From IMG/VR virus record IMGVR_UViG_3300037502_002706, positions 1 to 53,988 of that record: DNA of 53,988 nt; one strand, written 5' to 3'. The notes below the pieces were generated by a model. That model was given only the letters and a program-made list of their open reading frames with translations. It did not search any database and was not told the DNA's origin. Made by a program: the position numbers and the translations under genes. Source of the DNA: a virus. Below are positions 30,331 to 38,302 of this stretch, piece by piece. How positions within the stretch are numbered: position 1 is the first letter of the stretch; the number at the start of each line of letters is the position of its first letter.

Positions 30331-31328
30331 CCGATTACCGAGCGCCCGAGCACCGGCGCGAGTACTTTCACTCGCTGTACCGGCTGAACCTGCAACACGG
30401 GGTCATGCCCGGATTGGTCTACCTGTACATGCCTGCGCTGGCGCAGGAGCACGGCTGGGGTGCGGAGCAGCGGCTGTGGTTTGCCTTTCTGAACGGCATG
30501 ACGCAGAACCCCATCACCTCGCTGCGGTTGATGCACCGGCTGCCCGCGGTGCCCCCAGCGGGCGCGCCGCTCACGGGGTTTAGCGAGTGGTTCAACGCGG
30601 AGTGGGACACGCTCCAGTTTGACACCGACCGCCGGTACCAGAAGCGCGACACCGTCGACTCGATCAAGGCCTACGCCGCCGCGGTGGCCCGCCACGGCAC
30701 GCAGGAGGCAATGCTCACCGGCAAGACCTACGCCGAGCTCTGGGCGCTCGTGCGCGACGAGTACCGCTCGTTCGGCCGGCTGTCGGCGTTCAGCTACCTG
30801 GAGTACGTCTACTTGAACGGGTTCGGCGCCGACTGCGATGACTTGCTCTTCCACGACAAGAGCGGCAGCAAGTCGCACCGCAACGGTATGCTGTTCCTGC
30901 TCGGGCAGGACGCGCTGGTCTGGGACCGGCGGCAGCCCGAATCGCACAGCGGCGACTACCCCGAGTTCAAGAAGATGTGCCGCTGGCTCAACGACCAGGC
31001 CGAGGCGTACCTGCGGGAGTTCTACACCACCCGCTACCCGCACCACACGGTGAGCAAGTTCACGCTCGAGAGCAACCTGTGCACGTTCAAGAATCACTTC
31101 TTCGGTCGGCGCTACCCGGGCGTGTACGCCGACATGGCCTGGGAGCGGATACTGTGGGCAGAGGCGCGAGGCCAGGCCGAGTTCGCCGCGCCGTTCCGCC
31201 GCCTGCGCGAGGAGCTGCTGCCCGAGTGGCTGCGCGCCGAGTGCGAACACCAACCACTGACGCTGGTACAGAAGGCCGCGCTGTTCCCGCAGACCGGCTA
31301 CCCGTACCGGGGGGAGCACTTCCTGTGA
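30312..31328 (+). CDS. Predicted amino acid:DNA transferase (AADT-like), thymidine hypermodification
   Basis: 338 residues. Helical protein with REYFHSLYRLNLQHGVMPGL, EQRLWFAFLNGMTQNPITSL, WFNAEWDTLQFDTDRRYQKR and WLRAECEHQPLTLVQKAALF. The early FHxLYxxNLxHG block, the WxxFLxGxTQNPxTS block and the DTDRRY signature resemble the ADDT/aGPT-PPlase-type proteins predicted and later tested in 5-hmdU hypermodifying phages such as ViI and M6, which attach an amino acid to phosphorylated 5-hydroxymethyl-dU in DNA. Its place directly upstream of the kinase supports this. Assignment is by pattern memory; the amino acid used is unknown. Confidence 0.6.
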   Translation: MEQRVLTDYRAPEHRREYFHSLYRLNLQHGVMPGLVYLYMPALAQEHGWGAEQRLWFAFLNGMTQNPITSLRLMHRLPAVPPAGAPLTGFSEWFNAEWDTLQFDTDRRYQKRDTVDSIKAYAAAVARHGTQEAMLTGKTYAELWALVRDEYRSFGRLSAFSYLEYVYLNGFGADCDDLLFHDKSGSKSHRNGMLFLLGQDALVWDRRQPESHSGDYPEFKKMCRWLNDQAEAYLREFYTTRYPHHTVSKFTLESNLCTFKNHFFGRRYPGVYADMAWERILWAEARGQAEFAAPFRRLREELLPEWLRAECEHQPLTLVQKAALFPQTGYPYRGEHFL

Positions 31329-31906
31329 GGCACCAAGTCATCAACATCCGCGGCTGCAACGGCAGCGGCAAGACTACGATCGTGCGGCGATTCCTCGAGC
31401 GGTTGCCCGCGGTGCCGCTGGGCGGCCGGCCCGAGCGCCCGCTGGGCTACGCGGTGACCGCCAACGCCTGGGGCATCGCCGCTCCGGTGTACGTTGTGGG
31501 CTCGTACGAGAACGCCTGCGGCGGCACCGACGGCATCAAGACTCAGGACGAGATTGTTGACCGTGTGCGCCGCGCCCATGCCTGCGGGCATGTGCTGGTG
31601 GAGGGGCTGCTTATGAGCAAGAGCAGCGACGGGGGCACCTGCGCCCCGGCGTTGCGCGAGCTGGGGGGCATATTCGCCTTCCTGGACACGCCGTGGGAGG
31701 TCTGCCTCGAGCGGGTGCTCGGCCGGCGCGCCGCCGCAGGTAATGACAAGCCGTTCGACCCCGACAAGACCATGCGCACCGCGTACGACCAGTGCCACCG
31801 CTCGGCCGAGCTGCTCACTGCGGCGGGCGGCTACGACGTGCGCCGCCTGCCCTGGCAGGATCCCGTCACGCGGGTGGTCGAATGGCTGCGGGAGGCCGAG
31901 CAATGA
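31325..31906 (+). CDS. P-loop kinase, predicted 5-hydroxymethyl-dU DNA kinase
   Basis: 193 residues from GTG 31325, overlapping the previous stop as GTGA; the upstream in-frame extension is a shadow. Walker A GCNGSGKTT at residues 10-18 in VINIRGCNGSGKTTIVRRFL. Later elements are GHVLVEGLLMSKSSDGGTCA, IFAFLDTPWEVCLERVLGRR (LID/Walker B-like) and a helical end. The fold is adenylate-kinase-like. In the ViI/M6 pathways such kinases phosphorylate 5-hmdU in DNA to form the leaving group. ATGA links it to the next gene, which carries the matching helical domain. Confidence 0.75.
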   Translation: MRHQVINIRGCNGSGKTTIVRRFLERLPAVPLGGRPERPLGYAVTANAWGIAAPVYVVGSYENACGGTDGIKTQDEIVDRVRRAHACGHVLVEGLLMSKSSDGGTCAPALRELGGIFAFLDTPWEVCLERVLGRRAAAGNDKPFDPDKTMRTAYDQCHRSAELLTAAGGYDVRRLPWQDPVTRVVEWLREAEQ

Positions 31907-32817
31907 TCGGCAGCTGCCCTTTCAAAATGCCCGAGCAGGCCGACGCGGTGCGCTCGCTGGACACGTTCTTGTACTTCGTTTGGGAGCGCGAGGCCATACG
32001 CCTCGCTCGCGAGAACGACATCCCCCGCGAGCGCTGGACCGCGGACCCGGTTCTCGGCGCGCTGAAGTTCTGCAACATCCGCCGCCGGGACGACCGCGTC
32101 ACGCAGTGGGTCGTGCGGCACGTCATTCGGCCGCACTACCAGCGCGCCGACTTATGGTTCACGCTGCTCGCGGTGCGGCTCATCAACTGGCCGCCCACGC
32201 TGGCGGAGCTGCTGGAGCGCGGGGTGTTGCCCTGCAGGCCGGCGGATTTTGATGCCGACCGGTTCGTGCGTACGATTGAGGACCGCAAACGCCAGCAGCC
32301 CAAGGTGTACTCCAGCGCGTACATGGTGTACCCGACGGGCGCCGTCGGCCGTCTCAAGTCCGAGTCGCTCGCCCGTGTAATTCTGCCCGCGGCGGCGGGT
32401 GTAGCGAGCGAGGTGCACGCTGCGCTCCGCGAGCCGAGCGTAGAGCGGTTCACCGTAGCCCTGGCCAGCGCCTATGGCGTGAGCACGTTTATGTCTGGGC
32501 AGGTGGCGGCGGACCTCACCTACTCGCTCGGCCAGCTGGGCCGCGCTACCGACCTCTACACCTGGGCGCCGGTGGGCCCGGGCAGCAGCCGAGGGCTAAA
32601 CTACCTGCGCGGGCGGCCGCTGGGCGCGCAGTGGGCGCAGGCGGACTTCAACAGCGAGCTCATCGAGCTGCGGTCGGCCATCGTGCGCGAGCTACACATT
32701 ATGGACCTCACGCTGCACGACGTGCAAAACTGCCTCTGCGAGTATAGCAAATACGCGCGGGCCATGCTGGGCGACGGCGCGGCGCGCAACCTTTACCACC
32801 CTGAGACGGAGTTCTAA
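31903..32817 (+). CDS. HMUDK helical-domain-like protein
   Basis: 304 residues, ATGA overlap with the kinase. The segment FLYFVWEREAIRLARENDIP, WTADPVLGALKFCNIRRRDD then RVTQWVVRHVIRP and LWFTLLAVRLINWPPTLAEL matches the domain called 5-hmdU DNA kinase helical domain (an HhH-glycosylase-like fold) in thymidine hypermodifying phages. The C-terminal half is all helical with MDLTLHDVQNCLCEYSKYAR. It may dock the kinase on DNA or flip the base. Here it is a separate protein rather than part of the kinase chain. An aGPT-PPlase assignment is an alternative. Confidence 0.65.
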   Translation: MIGSCPFKMPEQADAVRSLDTFLYFVWEREAIRLARENDIPRERWTADPVLGALKFCNIRRRDDRVTQWVVRHVIRPHYQRADLWFTLLAVRLINWPPTLAELLERGVLPCRPADFDADRFVRTIEDRKRQQPKVYSSAYMVYPTGAVGRLKSESLARVILPAAAGVASEVHAALREPSVERFTVALASAYGVSTFMSGQVAADLTYSLGQLGRATDLYTWAPVGPGSSRGLNYLRGRPLGAQWAQADFNSELIELRSAIVRELHIMDLTLHDVQNCLCEYSKYARAMLGDGAARNLYHPETEF

Positions 32818-32820
32818 GCC

Positions 32821-33831
32821 ATGGAATTCAAAGTGCGTAACGTCAACCAGGCCTTCGGCGAGATATTCTGGAAGTTCAAAACGCTGAACTTGCAGCCCGA
32901 ACCGACGCGTAACGGCCCCGCGCTTGTGTACCCGGAGCTGGTGACCACGGTGTACGCCTGCCCGGCGGAGCGGGTGTTGTTTCACGCGGGGCGGGACTGC
33001 AACCCGGTGTTTCACCTGCTGGAGGCGGTGTGGATGCTCGCCGGACGCAACGATGTCGCATTCCTCAAGCAGTTCAACCATCGCATGGGTGACTTCAGCG
33101 ACGACGGCAAGACCTTTAACGCGGCCTACGGCCACCGTTGGCGCTCGCACTTCGGCCGCGACCAGCTGGACGAAGTGATAAGGCTGCTGCGGCGAGACCC
33201 CACCACGCGCCAGGCGGTGGTGCAGATGTGGGACGCGGCGGACCTCAGCCGCAAGACCCGCGACAAGGCCTGCAACACGCAAGTCGTCTTCGACATCCGG
33301 CAGGACCGGTTGAACATGACGGTATTCAACCGCAGCAACGACCTGTGGTGGGGCGCCTACGGCGCCAACGCGGTGCACTTTAGCATGCTGCAGGAGCTGG
33401 TCGCCGCGGCCACCGGCCACCGCATCGGCGTGTACCGCCAGGTTTCGAACAACTTGCACCTGTACACCGAGCTGTACGACGCCGCGCGCTACCTGCACTC
33501 GCCCCCCGCCGCCGACGAGTACGATCACTACTCCGCCGGGGCGGTGCGTCCCGCGCCGCTAATGCTCGGGGCGGAGTACCGGTTGTTCCTCACCGAGTGT
33601 GAGATGTTCTGCGAGGACCCATTTAACGAGCGGCTGCGGTATGCGAACCCGTTCTTCGAGCACGTGGCACGGCCCGCGGCGCTGGTGTCGCGCACTCGCC
33701 GCACGCACTCGGGCGACGGCCGCAGCTACGCCGCCAAGATTCGCGCCGAGGACTGGCGCCGGGCGGTGCTCGAGTGGATCGACCGGCGTGAAAACGCCCG
33801 CCGCTTGAGCGAGGAGGCAGTGAAAAAATAA
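32821..33831 (+). CDS. Diverged thymidylate synthase, probable dUMP hydroxymethylase
   Basis: 336 residues. TS-like blocks: FNAAYGHRWRSHFGRDQLDE (substrate contact N-x2-YG-x-RW), nucleophile region DKACNTQVVFDIRQDRLN, NRSNDLWWGAYGANAVHFSM (the R-x-ND dUMP site) and VYRQVSNNLHLYTELYDAAR. Canonical TS has PC-H and RS-D; here AC-N and RSND with WWGAYGANAVHFS match phage dUMP hydroxymethylases that make 5-hydroxymethyl-dUMP instead of dTMP. Predicted to supply 5-hmdUTP so that thymine in the genome is replaced before hypermodification. No separate hmdUMP kinase was found; the host's may be used. Confidence 0.85.
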   Translation: MEFKVRNVNQAFGEIFWKFKTLNLQPEPTRNGPALVYPELVTTVYACPAERVLFHAGRDCNPVFHLLEAVWMLAGRNDVAFLKQFNHRMGDFSDDGKTFNAAYGHRWRSHFGRDQLDEVIRLLRRDPTTRQAVVQMWDAADLSRKTRDKACNTQVVFDIRQDRLNMTVFNRSNDLWWGAYGANAVHFSMLQELVAAATGHRIGVYRQVSNNLHLYTELYDAARYLHSPPAADEYDHYSAGAVRPAPLMLGAEYRLFLTECEMFCEDPFNERLRYANPFFEHVARPAALVSRTRRTHSGDGRSYAAKIRAEDWRRAVLEWIDRRENARRLSEEAVKK

Positions 33832-33840
33832 CGCTTGCCT

Positions 33841-33898
33841 TCGGCGCGCGGGCGCCCCTAAAATTGCCCGCATAACTTCTAACTGGAGAACTCCGACT
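33841..33898 (+). promoter_or_regulatory. Third early leader
   Basis: After a GC-rich GGGCGCCC palindrome, TAAAAT at 33859-33864 is followed by ATAACTTCTAACTGGAGAAC before GTG 33899. It shares TAAAATT, ATAACT and CTGGAGAAC with the leaders at 26858 and 27695 but lacks the ACCGTG hairpin. TTGCCT lies 18 bases upstream of TAAAAT and may serve as a -35. It would start a separate transcript for the replication genes. Confidence 0.5.
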
Positions 33899-34396
33899 GT
33901 GAAAAAATCACTTGAATTCATACTTGGTGGTGCGGAGGTCGTGCGCTACCACACCGTGCACACACTGCAGCGCGAGACCGTGGGGCACCACTCGCACGGG
34001 GTGGCCTGCTTGGCGTTGGTGCTGGACGAACACGCCAGCCGCGAGCTGCTTATGGCGGCGCTGATGCATGACCTGGCGGAGCAGCACACCGGCGACATCC
34101 CCTCCCCCGCCAAGCGCGAGTACGGCATCGGTGACCAAGTGGACCGGCTTGAGCGCCGGCTCATGGAGGAGGCCGGGCTGCGCTATCCGCGGCTAACCGC
34201 CGATGACGCCCGCACCCTCAAGCTGGCGGACATAGCGCATGGGGCGCTTTTCTGCGTGCGCGAGATGAGCCTGGGCAACCGGCGGCTCCGCGCCGTGTAC
34301 GACCGCTACATGAGCTACGCGCAGCAGATGTTGCTCAAGGGGGTGGAGTGGGACCTGTTCAACCTCATCGGGGAGATGCGCCGTGAGTGCGAATGA
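33899..34396 (+). CDS. HD-domain phosphohydrolase (YfbR-like 5'-nucleotidase)
   Basis: 165 residues from GTG 33899 with GGAGAA ten bases upstream. HD metal site: VRYHTVHTLQRETVGHHSHG, MAALMHDLAEQHTGDIPSPA (HD plus E), and DARTLKLADIAHGALF (distal D). This matches YfbR/HD-superfamily deoxynucleoside monophosphatases. In a phage that replaces thymine, such an enzyme could destroy dTMP or another competing nucleotide; that role is inference. It is placed between the TS homolog and the polymerase. Confidence 0.78.
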   Translation: MKKSLEFILGGAEVVRYHTVHTLQRETVGHHSHGVACLALVLDEHASRELLMAALMHDLAEQHTGDIPSPAKREYGIGDQVDRLERRLMEEAGLRYPRLTADDARTLKLADIAHGALFCVREMSLGNRRLRAVYDRYMSYAQQMLLKGVEWDLFNLIGEMRRECE

Positions 34397-34640
34397 GAAG
34401 CAAGTGGCCGGGCAGCACTACCGCGCCGCAATACAACACTGGGACTACGTGGTGTCGAACGACCTGGACTACTTCCAGGGGCAGATCACAAAGTACGTGA
34501 CGCGGTGGAAAAAGAAGAACGGCCTCACTGACCTGCTGAAGGCGCAGCACTTCCTCGAGAAGTACATCGAGGTCGCGCGCGCCGCGGCCGAGGACGACGG
34601 CAGCGCCCCCAGCGCGGGCTACGTGAACCAAGACCGATGA
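34383..34640 (+). CDS. DUF3310-like protein
   Basis: 85 residues from GTG 34383, 14-bp overlap. GQHYRAAIQHWDYVVSNDLD, YFQGQITKYVTRWKKKNGLT and DLLKAQHFLEKYIEVARAAA match DUF3310 (HYxxxIQxWDxxxxNxLxYxxGxxxKYxxRxxxKxGxxDLxKAxHYLEK), a small phage family sometimes called a nucleotide kinase-like protein without proof. ATGA overlap with the polymerase gene. Confidence 0.82.
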   Translation: MSANEKQVAGQHYRAAIQHWDYVVSNDLDYFQGQITKYVTRWKKKNGLTDLLKAQHFLEKYIEVARAAAEDDGSAPSAGYVNQDR

Positions 34641-36487
34641 GCACCTGGGTGTTTGACACCGAAACGCTACCCAATCGCACGCTGTTCTGCGCCCTGAACG
34701 CGGACAGCGGCGAGTGGTTCGACCTCTGGCGTCACGAGCCGGAAGCGCCGGCGCGGCTGCGCGAGTTCTTGCAGCAGCCGGACGCCACGTTCGTCGGGTT
34801 CAACAGCCGAGAGTTTGACAACGTGGTGGTTGCGGCGTTCTGCGCCGGCCGTTCCGAGTCGGAGATAAAGCGCATCGCCGACGCGATCATCAACCAGCGG
34901 CTCGCCCCTTGGGCGGCGCTGCGCCAGTTCATGCTGCCGGAGCTGAAGTTCGACTGGATCGACCTCATCGAGGTCGCGCCTTCGTTCGTCGGGCTGAAGG
35001 CCTACGGCGCGCGCATGCACATGCCCCAGCTGCAGGACATGCCGATCGAGCACGACCAGCCGCTGCCCCCGGAGCGTGAGGTGGAGCTGCTCGGCTACTG
35101 CCATAACGACGTGGAGACCACCGCGGAGCTGCTGCGGCGGCTGGACGCGGAGCTTATGCTCCGGGTGGAGATGAGCCGCCGGTACGGCGTCGACATGCGC
35201 AGCAAGTCCGACGCGCAGATGGCCGAGCAGGCCTACGTCACGAGCATGGGCCTGCGCCGGCAGGACCAGCCTATACCGCCCACGGTGCGCTACCGGCCGC
35301 CGGAGTTCCTGCGGTTTGCGGACCCCACGCTACAAGCGCTGCTCGAGCGCGTATCCGAGCACACCTTTGACGTGAACAGCAAGACCGGGCACGTGGTGCT
35401 GCCGGACTTTCTGGGCGGGGTGACGGTGCGGTTCGGCGCCGGGGAGTACCAGCTCGGCGTGGGCGGCATTCACAGCGTGCACGACCGCCAGGTGTGCTAT
35501 GTCGCCGGGGAGGACGTCATATGCGACCTGGACGCGGCGTCGTTCTATCCGAGCATCATTCTTGAGTGCGGGTTCGTGCCTGCGGCGCTCGGCCAGCCGT
35601 TCATCGACGAGTACCGCAAGATTTACGAGCGCCGCCTAGCCGCCAAGCGTTCGGGCGACAAGGTGACCGACGCCACGCTGAAGATCGCACTCAACGGCAC
35701 ATTCGGCAAGCTCGCCAGCCGGTACTCGGTGTTGTACTCGCCGGACCTGATGCTCGCGGTGACGCTCACCGGGCAGTTCACGCTGCTGATGCTAATCGAG
35801 CGGCTCGAGGCCGCCGGAGCCACCACCCTGTCAGCCAACACCGACGGCATCGCTGTGCGCTATTCTCGGCAACTGGAGAGCGAGATTCAGCGCGTGGTGG
35901 CTGAGTTCGGTGCGCTGTCGCGGTTTTCGTTCGAGTTCACGCCGTATCGCGTGTTGGCGATGAAGGACGTTAACAACTACATCGCCGTCAAGCCCGACCG
36001 CTCGCTCAAGGTCAAGGGCATCTATGCTCCGTTGTCGCTCAAGAAGAACCCCACCGCGCAGGTCGCGGCCGATGCGGTAGGGCAGTGGCTCGCGCACGGC
36101 ACCCCGCTGGAGCAGACAGTTCGCGCGGCGCCGTTCTGCGACTTCATCAGTGCGCGCAACGTCACCGGCGGCGGCGAGCAGCTCGGCCAGCGGCTGGGTC
36201 GCGTGGTGCGCTGGTATCAGAGCAACGACCCCGCGCTGGAGCCCATCCGGTACAGCAAGAACGGCAACAAAGTGCCCAAGACCGACGGCGCCCGCGCCTG
36301 CATGCAGCTGCCCGACAAGGTGGCGCACCCGGCCGACTTGGACTACGAATGGTATCGCCGCGAGGCGGTGAAGATCGCCGTCGCGGTCGGCTGCGAGCGT
36401 TACCTGAGCGCCGAGGAGCTCGCGCTCATCGCCCCACCACCCAAGCAACGCAATCAACGCAACAAGGCTGAAAATGGAACCCGGTAA
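34637..36487 (+). CDS. DNA polymerase, family B
   Basis: 616 residues. N-terminal 3'-5' exonuclease: FDTE at residues 6-9, FVGFNSREFDN near 53 and YCHNDVETT near 155. Polymerase: motif A CDLDAASFYPSIIL near 297, motif B KIALNGTFGKLASRYSV near 350, motif C SANTDGIAVRY near 400, and KVKGIY. Motif C has N-T-D in place of D-T-D; the second Asp, which binds metal with the motif A Asp, is kept, and similar NTDG forms occur in short phage family B enzymes. Compact (616 vs 800-900 for T4-like). It replicates the phage genome with the primase-helicase. Confidence 0.92.
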   Translation: MSTWVFDTETLPNRTLFCALNADSGEWFDLWRHEPEAPARLREFLQQPDATFVGFNSREFDNVVVAAFCAGRSESEIKRIADAIINQRLAPWAALRQFMLPELKFDWIDLIEVAPSFVGLKAYGARMHMPQLQDMPIEHDQPLPPEREVELLGYCHNDVETTAELLRRLDAELMLRVEMSRRYGVDMRSKSDAQMAEQAYVTSMGLRRQDQPIPPTVRYRPPEFLRFADPTLQALLERVSEHTFDVNSKTGHVVLPDFLGGVTVRFGAGEYQLGVGGIHSVHDRQVCYVAGEDVICDLDAASFYPSIILECGFVPAALGQPFIDEYRKIYERRLAAKRSGDKVTDATLKIALNGTFGKLASRYSVLYSPDLMLAVTLTGQFTLLMLIERLEAAGATTLSANTDGIAVRYSRQLESEIQRVVAEFGALSRFSFEFTPYRVLAMKDVNNYIAVKPDRSLKVKGIYAPLSLKKNPTAQVAADAVGQWLAHGTPLEQTVRAAPFCDFISARNVTGGGEQLGQRLGRVVRWYQSNDPALEPIRYSKNGNKVPKTDGARACMQLPDKVAHPADLDYEWYRREAVKIAVAVGCERYLSAEELALIAPPPKQRNQRNKAENGTR

Positions 36488-36845
36488 CACTCGCACCGTC
36501 TTCGTGGTGCAAGTCGACAACAGCAAAGACCTCAGCGACGCCAAGCGCTACGGCCAGCTGCGCGCTGTGTTTGGCAATCCGCGCAAGCCGTACGAAACCG
36601 ACCGCATGGTGCGCGCGGCGCGGCGGGTGCTCCGCGACTACCAGCCGGGCGACTACCTGCTGATGATTGGTGACCCGGCGCTCTGTGCGGTGTGTGCGGC
36701 GCTGGTAGCTGAGGTCAGCCCGGTGGTGCAGCTGCTCAGCTGGGACCGCAACCTGTTCCGCTACCTGCCCCAGCGGTGGGACCTGGACTATGCCGCGTTC
36801 GCCGACGACGAACCGGCCGACGATTTCCCCATGGCGGATGACTAA
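36474..36845 (+). CDS. Conserved phage protein beside polymerase
   Basis: 123 residues; overlaps the polymerase end by 14 bp. FVVQVDNSKDLSDAKRYGQL, YQPGDYLLMIGDPALCAVCA and LSWDRNLFRYLPQRWDLDY. The GDPALCAVCAALV / LLSWDRxxxRYxPxRWDLD pattern recurs next to family B polymerases in phages of this kind; function unknown. Acidic C terminus (DDEPADDFPMADD) resembles an SSB-type protein-interaction tail. Confidence 0.7.
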   Translation: MEPGNTRTVFVVQVDNSKDLSDAKRYGQLRAVFGNPRKPYETDRMVRAARRVLRDYQPGDYLLMIGDPALCAVCAALVAEVSPVVQLLSWDRNLFRYLPQRWDLDYAAFADDEPADDFPMADD

Positions 36846-36873
36846 CCGCCTCACTTCAGAAAGGAGAAACAAA

Positions 36874-37659
36874 ATGTCAAAAGAGAAGAGTGCAACTGCA
36901 GCGGCAGCCGCGCCGCCCCCGCCCGCCTGGCAGGCCGCCCTGCGTCGTGGCCCCCAGGCCGTACCCCCGCGGGTGGTCATTTACGGCGGCCACGGCATCG
37001 GCAAGTCCACGCTGGCGAGCCGCTTTCCGGATCCGATCTTCATTAGCACCGAGGACGGTCTCGACTCGCTGGACGTGACGAGCTTTCCCCGCGCGCAGCA
37101 GATCAGCGACGTAGTGGAAAACATCAAGACCCTGATCAAGGAGGAGCACTCGTTCCGCACCGTGGTCATCGACTCGGTGGACTGGCTCATTGAGCCGCTC
37201 ATCGTGAGCCACGTTGAGGCCTCGCACGAGGCGAAGGACCTGGCCTACGGCAAGGGCCAGATGCTCGTCGCGGAGGAGTTCCGCGAGATACTGCAGGGGT
37301 TGGACGTGCTGCGTCACAAGCGCGGCATGAACGTGGTGCTCATCGCTCACGCGGCGGTGGTGCGGTTTGAAGACCCCCGCACCGAGCCCTACGACCGCTA
37401 TCAGCCTAAGCTGCCCAACCGCTGCAACGCGCTGCTGCAGGAGTGGGCGGACGTGATCGCCTTCGCGGCGTTCAAGGTCATCATTCGCAAGTCGGACACC
37501 GGGTTCAACAACCAGAAAACCCGCGGCGTCACCACCGGCGAGCGGCTGCTGCACTTCACTGACAACCCCGCCTTCGCGGCCAAGAACCGCTTCAACTGCC
37601 CGGACGAGGTCGAGATGTCGATCGAGAACCTGGAAAAGCTGATCCCCATCGCTAAGTGA
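36874..37659 (+). CDS. RecA-like ATPase (AAA_24/Sak4-type recombination protein)
   Basis: 261 residues from ATG 36874 with AAAGGAGA upstream; an in-frame extension upstream is not needed. Walker A YGGHGIGKSTLA near residue 40, FRTVVIDSVDWLIEPL as Walker B, and HKRGMNVVLIAHAAVVRFED as sensor. These are typical of phage nucleotide-binding AAA_24 proteins and Sak4 single-strand annealing/strand-exchange ATPases. A DUF669 protein follows, as is common for Sak4-SSB pairs. It probably works with that protein and the exonuclease in phage recombination. Confidence 0.85.
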   Translation: MSKEKSATAAAAAPPPPAWQAALRRGPQAVPPRVVIYGGHGIGKSTLASRFPDPIFISTEDGLDSLDVTSFPRAQQISDVVENIKTLIKEEHSFRTVVIDSVDWLIEPLIVSHVEASHEAKDLAYGKGQMLVAEEFREILQGLDVLRHKRGMNVVLIAHAAVVRFEDPRTEPYDRYQPKLPNRCNALLQEWADVIAFAAFKVIIRKSDTGFNNQKTRGVTTGERLLHFTDNPAFAAKNRFNCPDEVEMSIENLEKLIPIAK

Positions 37660-37683
37660 ACCCCAACGAAAGGACAAATTACC

Positions 37684-38199
37684 ATGGCTAAGTTTGGCTT
37701 CGACGTCGCTGACGTCACCCCCGACTCCGGCGCCCCCGCCGGCGGCAATTACGACCCCATTCCCGAGGGCGAGTACCATCTCAAGGCTATCGACGCCGAG
37801 GAGCGCCCCACCAGCCGCGGCGACGGCAGCTACATTAAGGTGAAGTTCGAGGTGCTCAAGGGCGAGCACGCCGGCCGCTGGCTGTGGCAGAACTTCAACA
37901 TCAACAACCCCAGCCCCCGCGCGCAGCAGATCGGCCGCCAGCAGCTCGTGGCCTGGGCGGCGGCCTGCGGCCGGCCCGAGGCCGACGACACCGACAAGCT
38001 GCTCGAGCGGCCGTTCCGCGCCGATGTGATGATCGAGAAGGGTAACGCCGGGTACAAGGACAGCAACCGCATTCGGGCGTTCCTGTTTGAGCAGGCGGGC
38101 GCGGCGCCGGCCCCTGCGCCCCGGACCCCGGCCGCGCCGCGGGCAGCCGCTCCGGCGCCGGCACCCGCCGCCGGTGGTGCAAAGAACCCCTGGGACTGA
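37684..38199 (+). CDS. DUF669-like ssDNA-binding protein
   Basis: 171 residues. MAKFGFDVADVTPDSGAPAG, YDPIPEGEYHLKAIDAEERP and VKFEVLKGEHAGRWLWQNFN match DUF669, a family thought to be an OB-fold SSB of phages. The C-terminal third is a Pro/Ala linker that ends in AKNPWD, recalling the acidic, aromatic tip by which SSBs recruit partners. It follows the Sak4-like ATPase by 24 bp. Confidence 0.85.
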   Translation: MAKFGFDVADVTPDSGAPAGGNYDPIPEGEYHLKAIDAEERPTSRGDGSYIKVKFEVLKGEHAGRWLWQNFNINNPSPRAQQIGRQQLVAWAAACGRPEADDTDKLLERPFRADVMIEKGNAGYKDSNRIRAFLFEQAGAAPAPAPRTPAAPRAAAPAPAPAAGGAKNPWD

Positions 38200-38209
38200 G
38201 CGCGCCGCC

Positions 38210-38302
38210 GTGCTCGAGCATGCTCTCTGCCTGGTGCTCGCTGCGGCGGCCGCGTACGCGGGTTACCGCTGCGGGCGCTGGGTTGAGAGCTGCAAGCGCT
38301 GA
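38210..38302 (+). CDS. Possible 30-residue membrane peptide
   Basis: GTG 38210 gives MLEHALCLVLAAAAAYAGYR followed by CGRWVESCKR, a single membrane span and a Cys-containing basic end. No clear ribosome site is present (GAGCGCGCC upstream). The composition is plausible for a small membrane protein but short. A second 37-codon frame from ATG 38309 also exists without a ribosome site. Low confidence. Confidence 0.3.
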   Translation: MLEHALCLVLAAAAAYAGYRCGRWVESCKR

